A stretch of 64,000 bases of DNA from Ditylenchus dipsaci (Eukaryota > Nematoda > Chromadorea > Rhabditida > Anguinidae): positions 124,001-188,000 of the forward strand of contig SADC01000074.1 of NCBI GenBank assembly GCA_004194705.1. Reading direction: 5' to 3'. Shown in pieces: positions 1 to 13,100 of this stretch; within the stretch, counting starts at the first letter, position 1, and every line of letters begins with the position of its first letter. The translations under genes and the position numbers were made by a program. The notes beneath the pieces were generated by a model that was not told where the DNA came from, ran no database searches, and saw only the letters and a list, made by a program, of their open reading frames with translations.

Positions 1-360
1 CTCAGAGGCGAATAATAAAAACAGAATACTAACAGCGTTTAAAAAAAATTAAAAATAACGTAGCATTACCCATGAGAACCAAAAAAATTTAATAAAATAA
101 TAAATAATATATATGAACTTTATTTTCATCATCAAAATAAACTATATAACCGACTATAATGAGAGAAAAAATGTTATTACAACGTGGATTTTATTTATTT
201 TTCTAAATTTAAATCTTTTATTGATATCAAATTTAGCTGTAACACATTTGCATCTTACCAGATGCAAATTTTTTCTGACTTGCAAACTATCAGACTTGCT
301 AACTCTTTTTTACGAAAATTTCTTTTTCTACGAAAACTTTAATTTATATCAGCTGAGCCA
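1..360. other. AT-rich sequence, nothing recognised
   Basis: Very AT-rich DNA. The open frame at 113-397 has a biased Phe/Leu/Asn composition and runs into the inverted-repeat element that begins near 361. I see no splice or family support for a gene here. Confidence 0.5.
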
Positions 361-928
361 AACATACACGGTGAGCCAAGTATTACAGCCTCTTTGAGAC
401 GCCTGGAACTTATTTTTTCAAAACTCCAAAAAAAACAAATTTCAGCTCATTTGATAGCCCTAAATCTGCGGTTTTATTTGACACCGAAAAACCACTTTAT
501 TAAAATTGAGTGCTGAGATATGCTTATTTAAATAAAACATGACATTTTTGACAACATACAAAGTGTGGTAGTCATAATTTGATGGATTGTATGTCATTCC
601 GTAATAGTACTAGCACTATATTGTAGTGCAGATCAAGAGCTACAAAATATACTTCACATGATTTTTTTTAAACGTAAAAGTGTGGAGATATGGCTCTCTG
701 AAAAAATACCCGTTAAAAATGAACCCAAAATACACGAATTTGATTTTGCATTTCAAAAATTTCATGTTTGATATAAATAATCATATATCAGCACTAGATT
801 TTTATAAAATGTTTTCTTTGGTGTCAAACAAACCGCAGATTCAGGGCTATCGAATAAGCTGAAATTTGTTTTTCGGAACCTTGACGGCCTCTCAAACATG
901 CTGGAATATTTGGTCCACCCTGTATGTT
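361..928. mobile_element. Inverted-repeat element, 'GGGTGG' end family
   Basis: The two ends are imperfect inverted copies. The left end begins ACATACACGGTGAGCC and the right end, reversed, begins ACATACAGGGTGGACC; the match continues for roughly 100 bases, including a shared stretch around CAAATTTCAGC. The middle is AT-rich with no transposase. The right end matches the TACAGGGTGG termini at 9371-9813, 19709-20450 and 55313. It is probably a non-autonomous DNA transposon (MITE). Confidence 0.7.
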
Positions 929-1185
929 TAAAAAAAAATTAAATTGGCACTCTCCATTTTCGAAATCAAGCGCGAACCTTGCAAATTACACTTCAATCAA
1001 ATTATTTAGATCTATTTCGATGTTTGTGAGTAAGCCTGCTTAATCCTTGTTGATTTGTAGACGGTTTGGGTTGTTGAGGGTGTAGATTAGTGGGAGTTGT
1101 CCAAGTGCTGGTTGCTGTAGCTGCAGTCGCCACTGCGTTGCTTGTGGAAGCAACAATACCAGCAGGTCTCGCAGAGTTAAAAAGG

Positions 1186-4100
1186 CTAGCAAGCTAACAC
1201 ACTTTGCTCTAGCCTCCTTCTGTCATAAATATGTTCACTCATCTCACTTATCATGGTGTCGAATTCGCGTAGACGACGTTGGGCGGTGGTTTTCTGTGAA
1301 ATTTTTTTGGTTACTTGGTTACTGTAAAGAGAAATTTGATATTATTACCAGCATTTTTTCCTTGTCCCAGTCTTCTTGCATGAGTTTAAGTTTTTGGTTG
1401 AGGATGGCATACTCACGTCTCCTGGATTCAAGACGTCGCTCGAGATCAATTACTTTGCCACTTTCCTAAACAACATGTTCAGGGAATCGGAGGTGATTGA
1501 CAAAACTTGTTAGGAAACTCCAGAAAACCATTGTGAACGAGCTTTCACTAAGCTTCTACTTTGATAGACCTCCAGAAATTAGATTGAGGGTTTTTGGCCA
1601 AAATAAAGGATTGCATAAAATTAACTTACATGAAATAAGTTTTCTACCTTTAGGCCTTTTTAAGTCAAATTTATGGGAAACACTCGGCTCCAGAATTTAG
1701 TTTGGATTGACTGTTTTGAATCCGATATGCCTCGAACAGACAAAGACCCGCCTTCAAGATATTGAAACTAATGGGTGGTGGAACCCATGTTCCTTCGACT
1801 GAGCAGACGATCTAAGCAGAAATAAGTTTTATGGGCGGAAATTCGTTTGGATGCCACAAATAATATTAAAGGTGTTAACAAACTCCCACTCAATAATCTT
1901 TCAGCTCCAGCATTAAGTTTCTAATCGAAAATAAGATAAGCAATCCAACGATCCTATTCATCAAACATATTTATTTTAGTCTTCTTTTTCATTATTATGT
2001 GCTTGTAGATACCGTATTTCCTCTAATTTCTCCCCTCCCTCTTATTACCCCCCCCCTAACTTCAAGTGGTCTGAAATTTCTGTTTTCATTTAGTGTTTGA
2101 GCTGTGTAAAAAGTGCCTGAGAGGGATTTTAAAAATCTAACAGGCACTTTTTACACAGCTCAAACAGTAAATGAAAACAGAAATTTCAGGCCACCTGAAG
2201 TTTGAAAAATTCGCATGCCTCTAATTACTCCCCCGGGGGAGAAATTAGAGGAAATATGGTAATTACTTTCACTTAATGGCGTCAAAATTTCATTTTAACC
2301 ATCTGCTCTCTATCTGTTTCCCATACCTCAGTGTGCATATGTTTATGCTCTCTTCCTAATTAACTATAAACTCACACCCACCTTCTCCACAAAAAGTAGC
2401 TTGTCTTGCAGCTGAAAGCGGCAATCTGCCAACTGATCAACTGTCTCATTCAACCTTTCTTTCAACTCATCCATTTCATGTTCCTTAGTTTGGTTATCCT
2501 CTCTCAGTCTCAATATGTGCGCTTTCAACTGTTTGGAAGCATCCAATTGTCCTTGCTGGTCCTGAAAATACTTCTGATGGGCTTCATCTAATGCACGAGC
2601 ATGATCTTCTTCCATGCGTTTCTTGGCCATTTCTGCTTGCTCTAGCTCCATTTCTTTGGTGTGCAATTGGTTGGAAATCTGCAAAAAAAAGCTTTGATGA
2701 AATCTAAAGAAATAAAACTGACTTCTTCTAAATGTTTTTCCAACTTTACATGCCTTTTTCTCCACTTGCCCTCCAGATATTTGAAGGCTCTGTTCATTTC
2801 AGTCATTTTCGCCTCAAAGTGAGCATTCACTTCGTCGTTTACCAGCTTTTGCGCTGCTTCTTTTTCAATGGAGGCCCTTTAAAAATACAAAAATATAATA
2901 CGAAAACCGTTCTCAAGTTTATTTAGCCAGGGTAGTAATCTTTCACTGTTTTTAGAGACAGAAACTGGAGACACCAAAAGTTTGTTCGATGATCTCTCAG
3001 GGTTGTTTTCGATGTAAAATGAATCAGATAATTCTTTTCCGAGCTTTTTGAAAAAATTCAAAGTATCAGAAGCTCTCGCTCGTCTCGTCGCCACGAATTT
3101 TTCTCTCCCAAGAGAAATTGTAACTTTAAAATTTGGTCTGGCTGTAAACTCAAAATTTTCGAAATGTTGTTTTCTATATTTAACTAAGGGCATGCAGTCA
3201 GAAAATTTACTAAAAGGTTCCAGTCCACTACAAATTATCAGGACACGTGCGCAACGATATTAAATGTTACTTTTAGAAGACACAGATAATGACGGCTAGA
3301 AAGCAAGACTAACAGAAGTACCTACCAAGAAAATAGCATTGAATGAACCCATATTTTTCACAGGGTGTACTAATTGTTCGAACCATAAAGAACCTATACA
3401 TTTATTTGAACATCACAAAAACTACTCAATCTGCCAATGAGTGCGCGAAACGCGCAAGTATTTCTTTGAGTTGGGTGTTCTTTTAAAGGACCATACTTGT
3501 TGATGGCAATGAGAATTTGGCAAATTCAAGTGCTTTTTTTGCTCCGAAAATACTTTTTGAATTATCTATTGTTGGTATACCAGAATTAAAAACTAAGCGC
3601 TATATAAATGGCCTAAGTGGCATAGTAGCGTTGAGTGGTGACGTTCGATTCCGGTGTCTTCTCTGTTATTTTTGATCATTTTGTGCTAACACAGAATAAA
3701 TTATTAAAAAACATTTTTGGAATAAAAAAGGGTTCCGTGCGTATTTGAATTTGCCAAACTTCCATTGTCATCACCAAGTATGGTCCTTTAAATGAATAAA
3801 CGTGCAATGTTTCTTGGCTACAGCATCCAGAAGCTACTTATTTCTTTTTTTATGCCGGCAGTTTTAGTAGGAAAATTAAGTTCCTAGGCATAAGATTGTT
3901 TAATAAAATTTTGTTGCAGAAGGAGTTAGTACACCTAATTATTTTTTTCAAATAGCAGGCTGCGTCCATAAAACAATAGTCTTACCTGATTTGATCAGTA
4001 ATAATTTTCTCGTAATGAGCCTTCTGATTTTCCAGCTCTTGTGCCCTCTCCTGTTTCATTCTAGCAAAAGCTTCCTCTCTATTTGCTTCTATTGACTCAA

Positions 4101-7100
4101 ATTTCTCCTCAGCCTTCTAAATTAGTTTTATTTAAGTTTGCAAACCAAAAGTGAAATTTGCCTTCATCTTTTCAGTCATTTGCTTGTTGGTGTGGTCCAA
4201 CTCAGCGCTCATCTCCTTCAATTCCTGCTCTTTTTTGGTTCTGTAGTCAAATAAAAGCTGTTCACTTTGGCCCCTTATCATGTTTCTCTCGGCATTTAGC
4301 TCTTTTAATATGGTTTTCTAAATAGTTTTTATAACCATATTTTTTGAAAAATGTAAGGTTGCCTACATATCTAACTAATTCATCCACAGGACACAACACA
4401 TAGTCTTCGTGTTGTTGGCAATTCTCGTCTTGGGTGAGCATTTGCTTTTGGGTTGAAGTCTCTTTAGCATTATCACCACCGAGGATGTTGAAACAAATCA
4501 CTTGGCCGTCCTCGAAACCGACGTAAAGTTGGTCTTTGTTGATATTGTGGTTGATCTGAACAATTTTGATACTAATTGCATTGATTGATAAAGTAATTCA
4601 ACATAAATCATTTACAAAGCGTGTTTTCTAAATCTTTTTGTGTATTAGAGTCTTTCTTCCCACTTCGCCCGAAATTTAGACATGAGGAGGTCGGTAACTC
4701 AATTTTATGTTCTCAAAACTTGTTAAAAATTTTTTCAGACGTTATTTTGAGTTTAAAGACAGACAAAGTGTGAAGATTTTTTTTGCAGCCCATCAAAAGT
4801 GACCTTTACATTTTTCGCGTTTAGCTTCAACCCTTTCCTGGAAATTCGGACTTTTTCAGTAATTTTTAATTTCTGATATCGGTTTTCCTGATACAACTTT
4901 TAATCCTGCACAACTTTTTTAGTCATCGCAACACTAAATTTTTTGAAAACGACTCTGCTATAACATTCAAATAATAACAACTGGACAGCCAGACGAGTCT
5001 ATTGTGAAATAGGCTCAGATGTTTATGATCCTTTTTATTTATCCGATGCTAGTCATTTCTAATTTTTCAGAACGCAGCTTATAAAATATACTTAGTTTTC
5101 GCTAAATATTTTAGTATCCCACATTTAGTTTCAGCTAAATATTTTAATGACCCAAATTCTAGTTAACCGTGGTTATTGGTGATCCGTGTCTGCTATTGAC
5201 TAATGTGCTTCTCTCCATATTCTCAGCATCTATTCTGACCATTCCGCCAGTACTTGTGCCCACAAAGTGCAGTTTGTTAGTGCTAATCACTACAGAAGAG
5301 CTCTCCTTGAAATTAATAGCTTCATGGTGCACATTGACAGTCTCCATCTCCCTGCCATCATGCATTCGGCTCATCATAAACTTATTGCCCATGGCCAGAA
5401 TGGAGTTACCCACTACACTTATGTCTGTGAAGTAGCGCAGTTTAAAGTCTAGACTCCACACCAAGGATTCTGTAAATGTTTCTAGGAGATGCGCATAAGA
5501 TTTAACTAAGATCCACTTAAAGATAATCTATCAAAAATATATTTTCACAGCAAATATATCACAGTTCGGACTATAAATTCTGCAATCAATCTTTTTTGAT
5601 TATGTTTCAAGGGAAGTCCTGAAAATTGCACCATTTTCGAAATTTGTTGTCAAGGGCTTACGCAGACCATTAAAGTCCCGAAAAAAATTAAAGGCTTCAG
5701 CCAAGAATTTCAACGAAACAGCTAAGATACAGTTTATTAGCAACGATAATATACCATTTACTCAACAATTTGCAAACTCAAATTTGATTGCAATGTCATG
5801 TCTGGAATTTTTTCGTAAAATAAAATCTTGCCGAGGGGTTTATTCACAGCTTACCAGATTTTGTATCCACCAAGCAGATGGTGTCCTCAGTAGTCAAAAC
5901 ACCAATATAAACACTGTCCAATGACCATTTCACCGATAAAACATCCTAAATAAATTTATACAAATGTAATTCCAAGAAACACTTCATTTTTGAAGAGCTT
6001 ACACCCAGATTGGCGTAAACAAATTTGAGAATTTTTTTGTTTATATACTAGTTGTTGTTCTCTAAAAGACTCTTTTTTGGAGAAAGCTTGCCTCTTTGAC
6101 CCCAATGAAGATGTCCATAATTTTTTCTAGAGTATTACTTCTAAGCACAATCAAAACGTTTGCGTTGACAACTGCTATAAATTTGTTAGATGGATCAGCT
6201 GTCATCTAAATTATTTGTTCATTTAAAGAAGATTTTTGTTGAACAATGAAATTGCTGACAGCTTGAAAATTGTCTCCATTCATAATAATTGCCATCTTTG
6301 GCAATTTTCTGTAGAGTATAGCGTGTAGGCACAGCTGGTTTTTAGTTGCTATCAATATTTTGAGTCCTCCAGGCAGAATTATGACAGATACAAATTTGGG
6401 TATTCTTTCGTACGAAAGAACCTTGCTGTAATTAAAAATTTAGCCAGTTAGTCGACAATTTTTGAAAATGAAAGCTCGGAAGTCACGTATTTGTCGGATA
6501 CAATTTTCGCCTGCTAGAGTCAGATCAGGTTGGACGAATTTCTATCAAATAATGACACAGTCGAACCTCGATATAAGGTCACCTTTTAGTCAGTTCCTAT
6601 TAATAAAATAGCCCTCAATATAAGGTCACTTACTAATTTTAGCTGTTTCTTGCTCCAAATTTCATTTTTTTCACATAAAAAGGTAAAAATGATGAAAAAG
6701 GGAAAAGAGAAAAAAAGAGCTTTGATCACCCCGACTATCCAGAAATAAAGACTTATTTTTTTCTTGTTTATCCTAACTCTAAAGCAGTTAGCCCTAGTCA
6801 AAACCCCTTACCATGTGTATTGTAAAACACAAAATTGTAGTTGTATATAAGTAATCTTTGATATAAGGTCACTTGCAATTTTTAATTCGATATAAGGTCA
6901 CCTAAGTAATAAGGTCACCTCACGGCCAGTCCCCAGGAGTGACCTTATATCGAGGTTCGACTGTGAATGTTTTATTGCTTTTATATTTGAAAACCACAGG
7001 TTTTAGACCGTTCTACAAGGCACTGGCCTATCCTTTACCTACTTGTCAGGAAACTTATTGTCAGTTTCAGATGCGGATAGTTTTATCATCGGAGGCTAAT

Positions 7101-10100
7101 TTCATTCAGAACTTTTCCTGACTCAATGTCAATAGCGCTATCCTGATAGGTAGTTACAGGTTTGGCGAGTGCCTGTCAAGGTAACGAGATAACACTTGCT
7201 ATACTAGGCGTCTAACATAACAAGTACTGACTGAGGTTTTCAAAAAAAAATTCAGTACTTGGTCTCGGCCTGATTTGGACCACACTTGACCAGCTCCCTT
7301 TTTATAACTTTACATTTCGAATTATCCAATTTTTTGTTAGTAATTAATAAGTATAAATATGTGCAGGTTTGAGACGTTACTAGTGTTTCATTCGCGAAAA
7401 GTTATTAGTCGGAATGTAGTCATAGCAAAATACAGACAATAAGGCAAATCAAGTTTGAAAAGAACTGGTGTAAGCGAAAACAACGGGTAGAGAAACCGTC
7501 CACAAAATAATTTCAAATTTACCTGGAATGACTAGAAGATATGATGACAAGTCCAGTTTTATCGACACTTGCCACACAGTCAGAAGTGCAGTCCACAGCT
7601 ATCAAAATGACAGGGGAGGCATGTTTAACCAGAACCAGTCTCATGCCATCTTTGCAAACTGTTTCTGCGTACAGCACATTGAAAGTCCATACACTTTCAG
7701 CATCTCCATACAAGATTTGACCACCCGTTTCATCCAAATGTAGGCGAGAGCAAGTACATGCTGGACTCAGCGAGACTAACTAAAAATCAAAATGAGTAGG
7801 CTGAATTTTTATGTCTTTATCCAATTACACTTAGAATATTGTACAGGGGTCGTAAAGGTTTAGCGGCCATAGAGATTAAAGATTGACTCGTAATTAAATA
7901 TTTATACCACAGTCATTCAAAAAAAAAGTAAATGGAGATAAGCGATAAAAATATATATGTAATATACCCCTCCCAATAATTTTACTTAGGCTTAGGCCCG
8001 CAGGCTTAGAGCTGGCTCAGGGCCTATTCATTACTAACCAGGCTTTTGTACAACTTTTTTTCAAACAAGTGGTTTTAGGTATCCTCAAAAAATTATTGAG
8101 CAGGATATATTACACTAGTTTTTTGGGAAAGGGTATATTCCACTAGCGTCAATATAATCATGGAGCTGTAGGTACACTGGAAACTGTCGTAACATGTGTT
8201 TTCCAAGCAATAAAAATTTCACAAAAATTATCGTTCTTGTGTCAAAACAAAGTTTTGACGTTTTTGCGATTTAGAATTGCTTGTTGTACCAAAATTTTGT
8301 CATCGTGGGCTGGAGATCTTAATGGTTTGAGTTTAAAATGTTTCACTAGCTGTCAATCAGACCAAACCAGTGGTCGGAATTTTTTAATTTTGTCGTACTC
8401 GTACTTCGTACCTTCATTTTTTTAATCTCGTACTCATAGTCGTACCTCATACCTCTTTTTTTTGGTCTCATATTTCTATTCGTACTCTTAGTACGAGCTA
8501 AAAAACGAGCCGTAGTCGTATTGTATTTTTATCGTACCTGGCTTTTTAACTCGTACTTTTGTCGTACCTGACTTTTTTTATTTGTACTTTTGCAGTATTC
8601 GTCTTCTTTACCAAAATGAGCCTCAGTTTGTTAGCTATCGGAAAACATCATCAGCGCACAGTCGAACAGCTAACTTGGCTGATACCGTGCCATCCTACTC
8701 TTCCGACATACGATTTTGTCACTGGGTCAAACCCTCGCTAGATACCTACTTTTTGCGTGTAAATTTAGGGTAAAAATATTTGTATCTGATTCCTCATAAA
8801 TTCTGACTCTAAAAGTGTAAAATCCCAACTGGCAGCCCTCCAAACTGGCAGCCCACAACTAGCAGCCACCTTTTTGCTATATTTTCTTGACAAACAACCA
8901 TTTTTAACTAGTAACACTAGAGGTGGCCCGAAATTCCGGTTCTAATTGACCGGTTTTTTGGATCCCCATACCGGTTCCGGTCCCGATTCAAATATCAATT
9001 CTAAGCCTACCTCTATTATAATTTTGCTCGTGCTTGGCTGACTTTGAACGCGCATTTTTAACTTTCGAGCAAAATTTTTGTGTCAAATACCAAAATTAAC
9101 AAAAAAACATGTAAAGCAGCAGAGATTAGTTTCAAAAACACGTTTTTAAGGCTCCGGTTTATGTTTCGGCATAAATGAAATTCCGATTCCGATTGCGGTC
9201 TTCACAAAACTCAAAGCCCGATTCCGGTTTTAGCAAAAGTCACATTCTTGTTCCAGTCTTAAATATTGATTCTGATGCAATTTTAAGTAACATTGTGTTA
9301 GTAACACTAAAAATATTTGACTAACACGTTGTCGTGCCCGGCCAGGACCAGCACACTCCACATTACAATACAGGGTGGCCCGAATTTTCGCCGGTATTTG
9401 TTTTGCTCATATCTTTTCAAATTTATTGTGTCTTGGCGAGATTTTTGTTTCTTTAAAATAAGAGACTCTAGGCAACACAATGACACCAGTTTTATGATTT
9501 TGCATTCATTGAACTGTCACTTGACATGGTCCGAAGATCAATAAATAGTTACGGTCGTCGCTTTCGAAGATGCATTGAAGTTCAGGGAAGAAGTGTGGAG
9601 CAAACATTTGGCAATATTGAATGTAAAATTGTTGTTTTTGTTATTAAACTTTGGTACTGTTTTTTGATGTCGTAATGAACCTTTTTGCCCAAGTTTGGTG
9701 TCATTCTCTTGCCTAGAGTCGCTTTTTTCAAACAGACAAAAAATCTCGTCAAGACACAATGAATTTGAAAAGATATGAGCAAAACAAATCCGGCGAAAAT
9801 TTGGGCCACCCTGTAGATTGGGTAAAAAGCATGTATTTTTGTTATTCTTCTTACTGACGTCTTTTAAAACTTGACTACAGAAAAATTTCTGCTTTCCCCA
9901 CTGTAATTTTCACACTGCTCAGAAAAATGTTTTTCAATGATTGCTGGTCATTAAAGTCCTCGATGTCGGGTTGATAATTCAGTTCAGTTTCATTCTGAAA
10001 CATTTTTCCTTGTCAAGACTATAAAATTCAAAAAAGGCTGCCAGTTGGGAGAGCTGACAGTTGGGAGGACTGCCAGTTGGAGAGCTGACAGTTGGGAGAG

Positions 10101-13100
10101 CTGACAGTTGGGGGCTGCCAGTTGGGAGGGCTGCCAGTTGGGTGTCGTTCTCTAAAAAGTTATCATTGCGTTTTTAAAAGTCAAAAAATCGATAGAGGAA
10201 GATTCGATTAAAACCAAAGTAGAATTTGGAATAATTTAGAATTTGAAGTATAAAAGGCTCGCAAGCAAAAGTTTAGTAACCGTAAGATTCGTACTTTGCT
10301 TATCGTACTTCGTGCTCGTACCTAGCGTTCATAATTCGTATTCGTACTGTGCCCAAATTTGTTATCTCTCATACTTCGTACTCGTATTCGTAGTACGAGT
10401 ACGACACGAGTACGACTTCCGAGCACTGGACCAAACTTCATTTATCAAGATTAATCAAGTAAACGACAGGCAAACAATTGTAAAAAAGCAATTTGACGGA
10501 ACCAATTTATAAAACTTGCTTTAAAACTAATTTTTTTTCTCTGTAAATGATGAAAAGCCGTATAAAAACGATGGAACTGAAATGCGCCCTAAAAAAGCTC
10601 GAATGCAAAAGAATATTCCATATATCAAATTTTATCCCGATTTTTAAAATCAAGGTTAGACGGTAAAATATCAGATCAATTATTTTGCAACCAAGTAATA
10701 AATTATTTTTGCTGTTTAAAAAAAATTGCTCTATGCTCAACAGCAGCTCAGCATACAAGAAGCCTTTTAGACTGTTCATAAGAGTTATTTTACGCTCAAA
10801 ATTTTTTTATAAACAACAGGTTGAGTGACGACGCGTCCGAAAAACGTTTTTTTCGGTTACAGTAAAGCGTCGTTATAACATACCCCTTGGGACTGACCCT
10901 AGGGATATGTTATAACGAGGTTCACTGTAAACTCCTTAGTGTCTATACACCTGTTTTTTTCTAATGAGCTCATCAAAACCCATAAAAATTATTAAGAGTG
11001 ACTGAAAATATGGGGTTATGCAGAGGACAGTTCAAAGGCTCCCTCGTTAAAGTGCCCGTCACCTACCACAATGACCTTAGAGTTTTTCCATCGCGAATGT
11101 TTTTCTGCTCCCCCCTCTTTAGAACCCTTCTTATTATCTGCAGGTCCAACAGGAGGGAATAGAAACAGCACACCAGATTGCACACACACTAGCATCCCAA
11201 GTTCAGAAGAATACATGGCAACCACACCTGCTGTAGTGGAGTCATTTCTCTCACTACTGATCAATCTAAATTACACGGTAAATTACACAAAAGTTAAAAA
11301 TGTAATATCTGACTTTTCATGCAGGTCTTTTAACTCAACAGCTTCCAGTGGCACAGTCTCTCTGTATAATACTATTTTGCCGTCGTTTGTACCATATGCC
11401 TGGGTAACATCATCTGCCCACACATGGCAGGTCACATCATAGATCTGAAAACATATTCTTGGTCACGCTTCCTATACTGTCCTGTACAGTGGACCAAGTA
11501 ATTTGCCTGATTTCAAAGAGCCAAAGTTTTTTCCTGCTGCTATTATCCAATTAAATTTGGACAGAAATTTCGTTTGATTTACAATGTGATAAACGATGAA
11601 TTTCTTTTGGTCTCCGTTGTAGTTTTGCCTGACGATCAAGCTGGTTAGGTGACTATACTACAGGGGTTACCAAATTTCAAACAGTCTAACCATATACGGA
11701 TTCTAAGAATCATTTTTCTAACGAAAAATGCTCGACATGTTAAATACAAAAAAACAGTTGGTCAAAGTTGTGTGTCGAAAAAAGATTATGGCGTTTGAAA
11801 ACCAGACAAATAACTTGGGCCGGACCCAACTATAATGCTCCAAAATTGATCCATTGGTCTTATACTACCCAGGTACCCGGTGGAGGTTTATAAACTTATA
11901 AATAATTATTGAGCCATCAATTTTTCCGTAATTTGAGGGTGGTGGCGTAATGTAGTAATTACACACAGCTCTTAGAAAAGTTTGAATTGCGGCCGTGTTA
12001 ACGAGCCCTCCAAGGACCGATCTTAATTGCTCGTCATATCGGGCTAATATTAAATTGGTAACTACAGCTGATATTAAGGTCAAAGTGGCCTACTTTAAAA
12101 GATGAAAAAACGAAAATTTGATTGCCAGCACTTCTCATCAAATTAACAGTGTCATCAGTCAGCAGACATATAATATCTAAAATTAGAAGTTATTCATGCT
12201 TTATCCACACTTTATACCTTCATCAGCAGGACAAAGAGACACTTCCCATCTGTTTGTGCCAGCCGGACTCACATACTTGGTCTCTGCTACCAAAGCACCA
12301 TCCATAGTCATATAAGTAGCAATAGTAGCTGACTGGCCACCAGGGTCGGCATGGAACAGTAGCAATAGATGGTTATGCATGGAAATACACAATTTATTGG
12401 CAAGTACTCTGCAAAAAGACTATAAATATAATTGTGAAGGACACGACCGATCAGACTGAGTGATTTAATTGTGAAAACATGATAACACAAACTAATTTTT
12501 TTAGTAGAAACGCGACTCACTTAACGGCAAAAGTGGCGATTGTTTCTAAACTGCTCGTATCTTTGACCACAATTGTAGAGCCTTGTTTATGGTCAATACA
12601 AAGCACCAACAACCTGTAGTTATGAGATACTAGCATGCAACTAATTGTGCTCTCATGTCAAAATAGGTGTGTTCATCTACTGCCTGCAAATTTGATTTAT
12701 GTAAAAAAGTATTTTTGCTTATTCCAGCTATCTTCTTCAATAATTATAAAAATTTTGCAATGAATTCACTGAATTTCGCCATGATTCTATTATTTTAGAT
12801 GTTTCGATTATTTTGCAACCAAGTAATAAATTATTTTTGCTGTTTAAAAAAATTGCTCTATGCTCAACAGCAGCTCAGCATACAAGAAGCCTTTTAGACT
12901 GTTCCATAAGAGTTATTTGGAGAATGGAGAATCTGATTTTTATCCATTAAAACCACACGAGCTAGAAAGCTGGCACAAAGTTTTAAAATGGACGAAATAA
13001 ACAGGGACGATCACAGCGTAATTTTGCGAACTCACGACTAGTGTTGCGGACAGGCTTTGCGAGCGGTTTTCCGGTGCGGTTTTTATCAGAATTTGCGGTT

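Larger units (their letters stand above)
8368..10428. mobile_element. hAT-type element with CGTACT-word termini, carrying a nested stack
   Basis: Ends are CAGTGGTCGGAA on the left and, reversed, CAGTGCTCGGAA on the right. The 8-bp target duplication GACCAAAC is identical at 8360-8367 and 10429-10436. Both subterminal zones (8385-8570 and 10275-10410) are built from repeats of CGTACT/TACTCGTAC-type words in opposite orientation. The interior is occupied by the fold-back element 8815-10149, itself interrupted by the MITE 9371-9813. No transposase was seen. 8-bp duplications and CAGTG ends fit the hAT superfamily. Confidence 0.85.

Noticed and set aside
11071..11442. Plus-strand open frame of 123 codons
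   Set aside because: Antisense to two CFAP57 exons (11444-11314 and 11265-11067) that join in phase.
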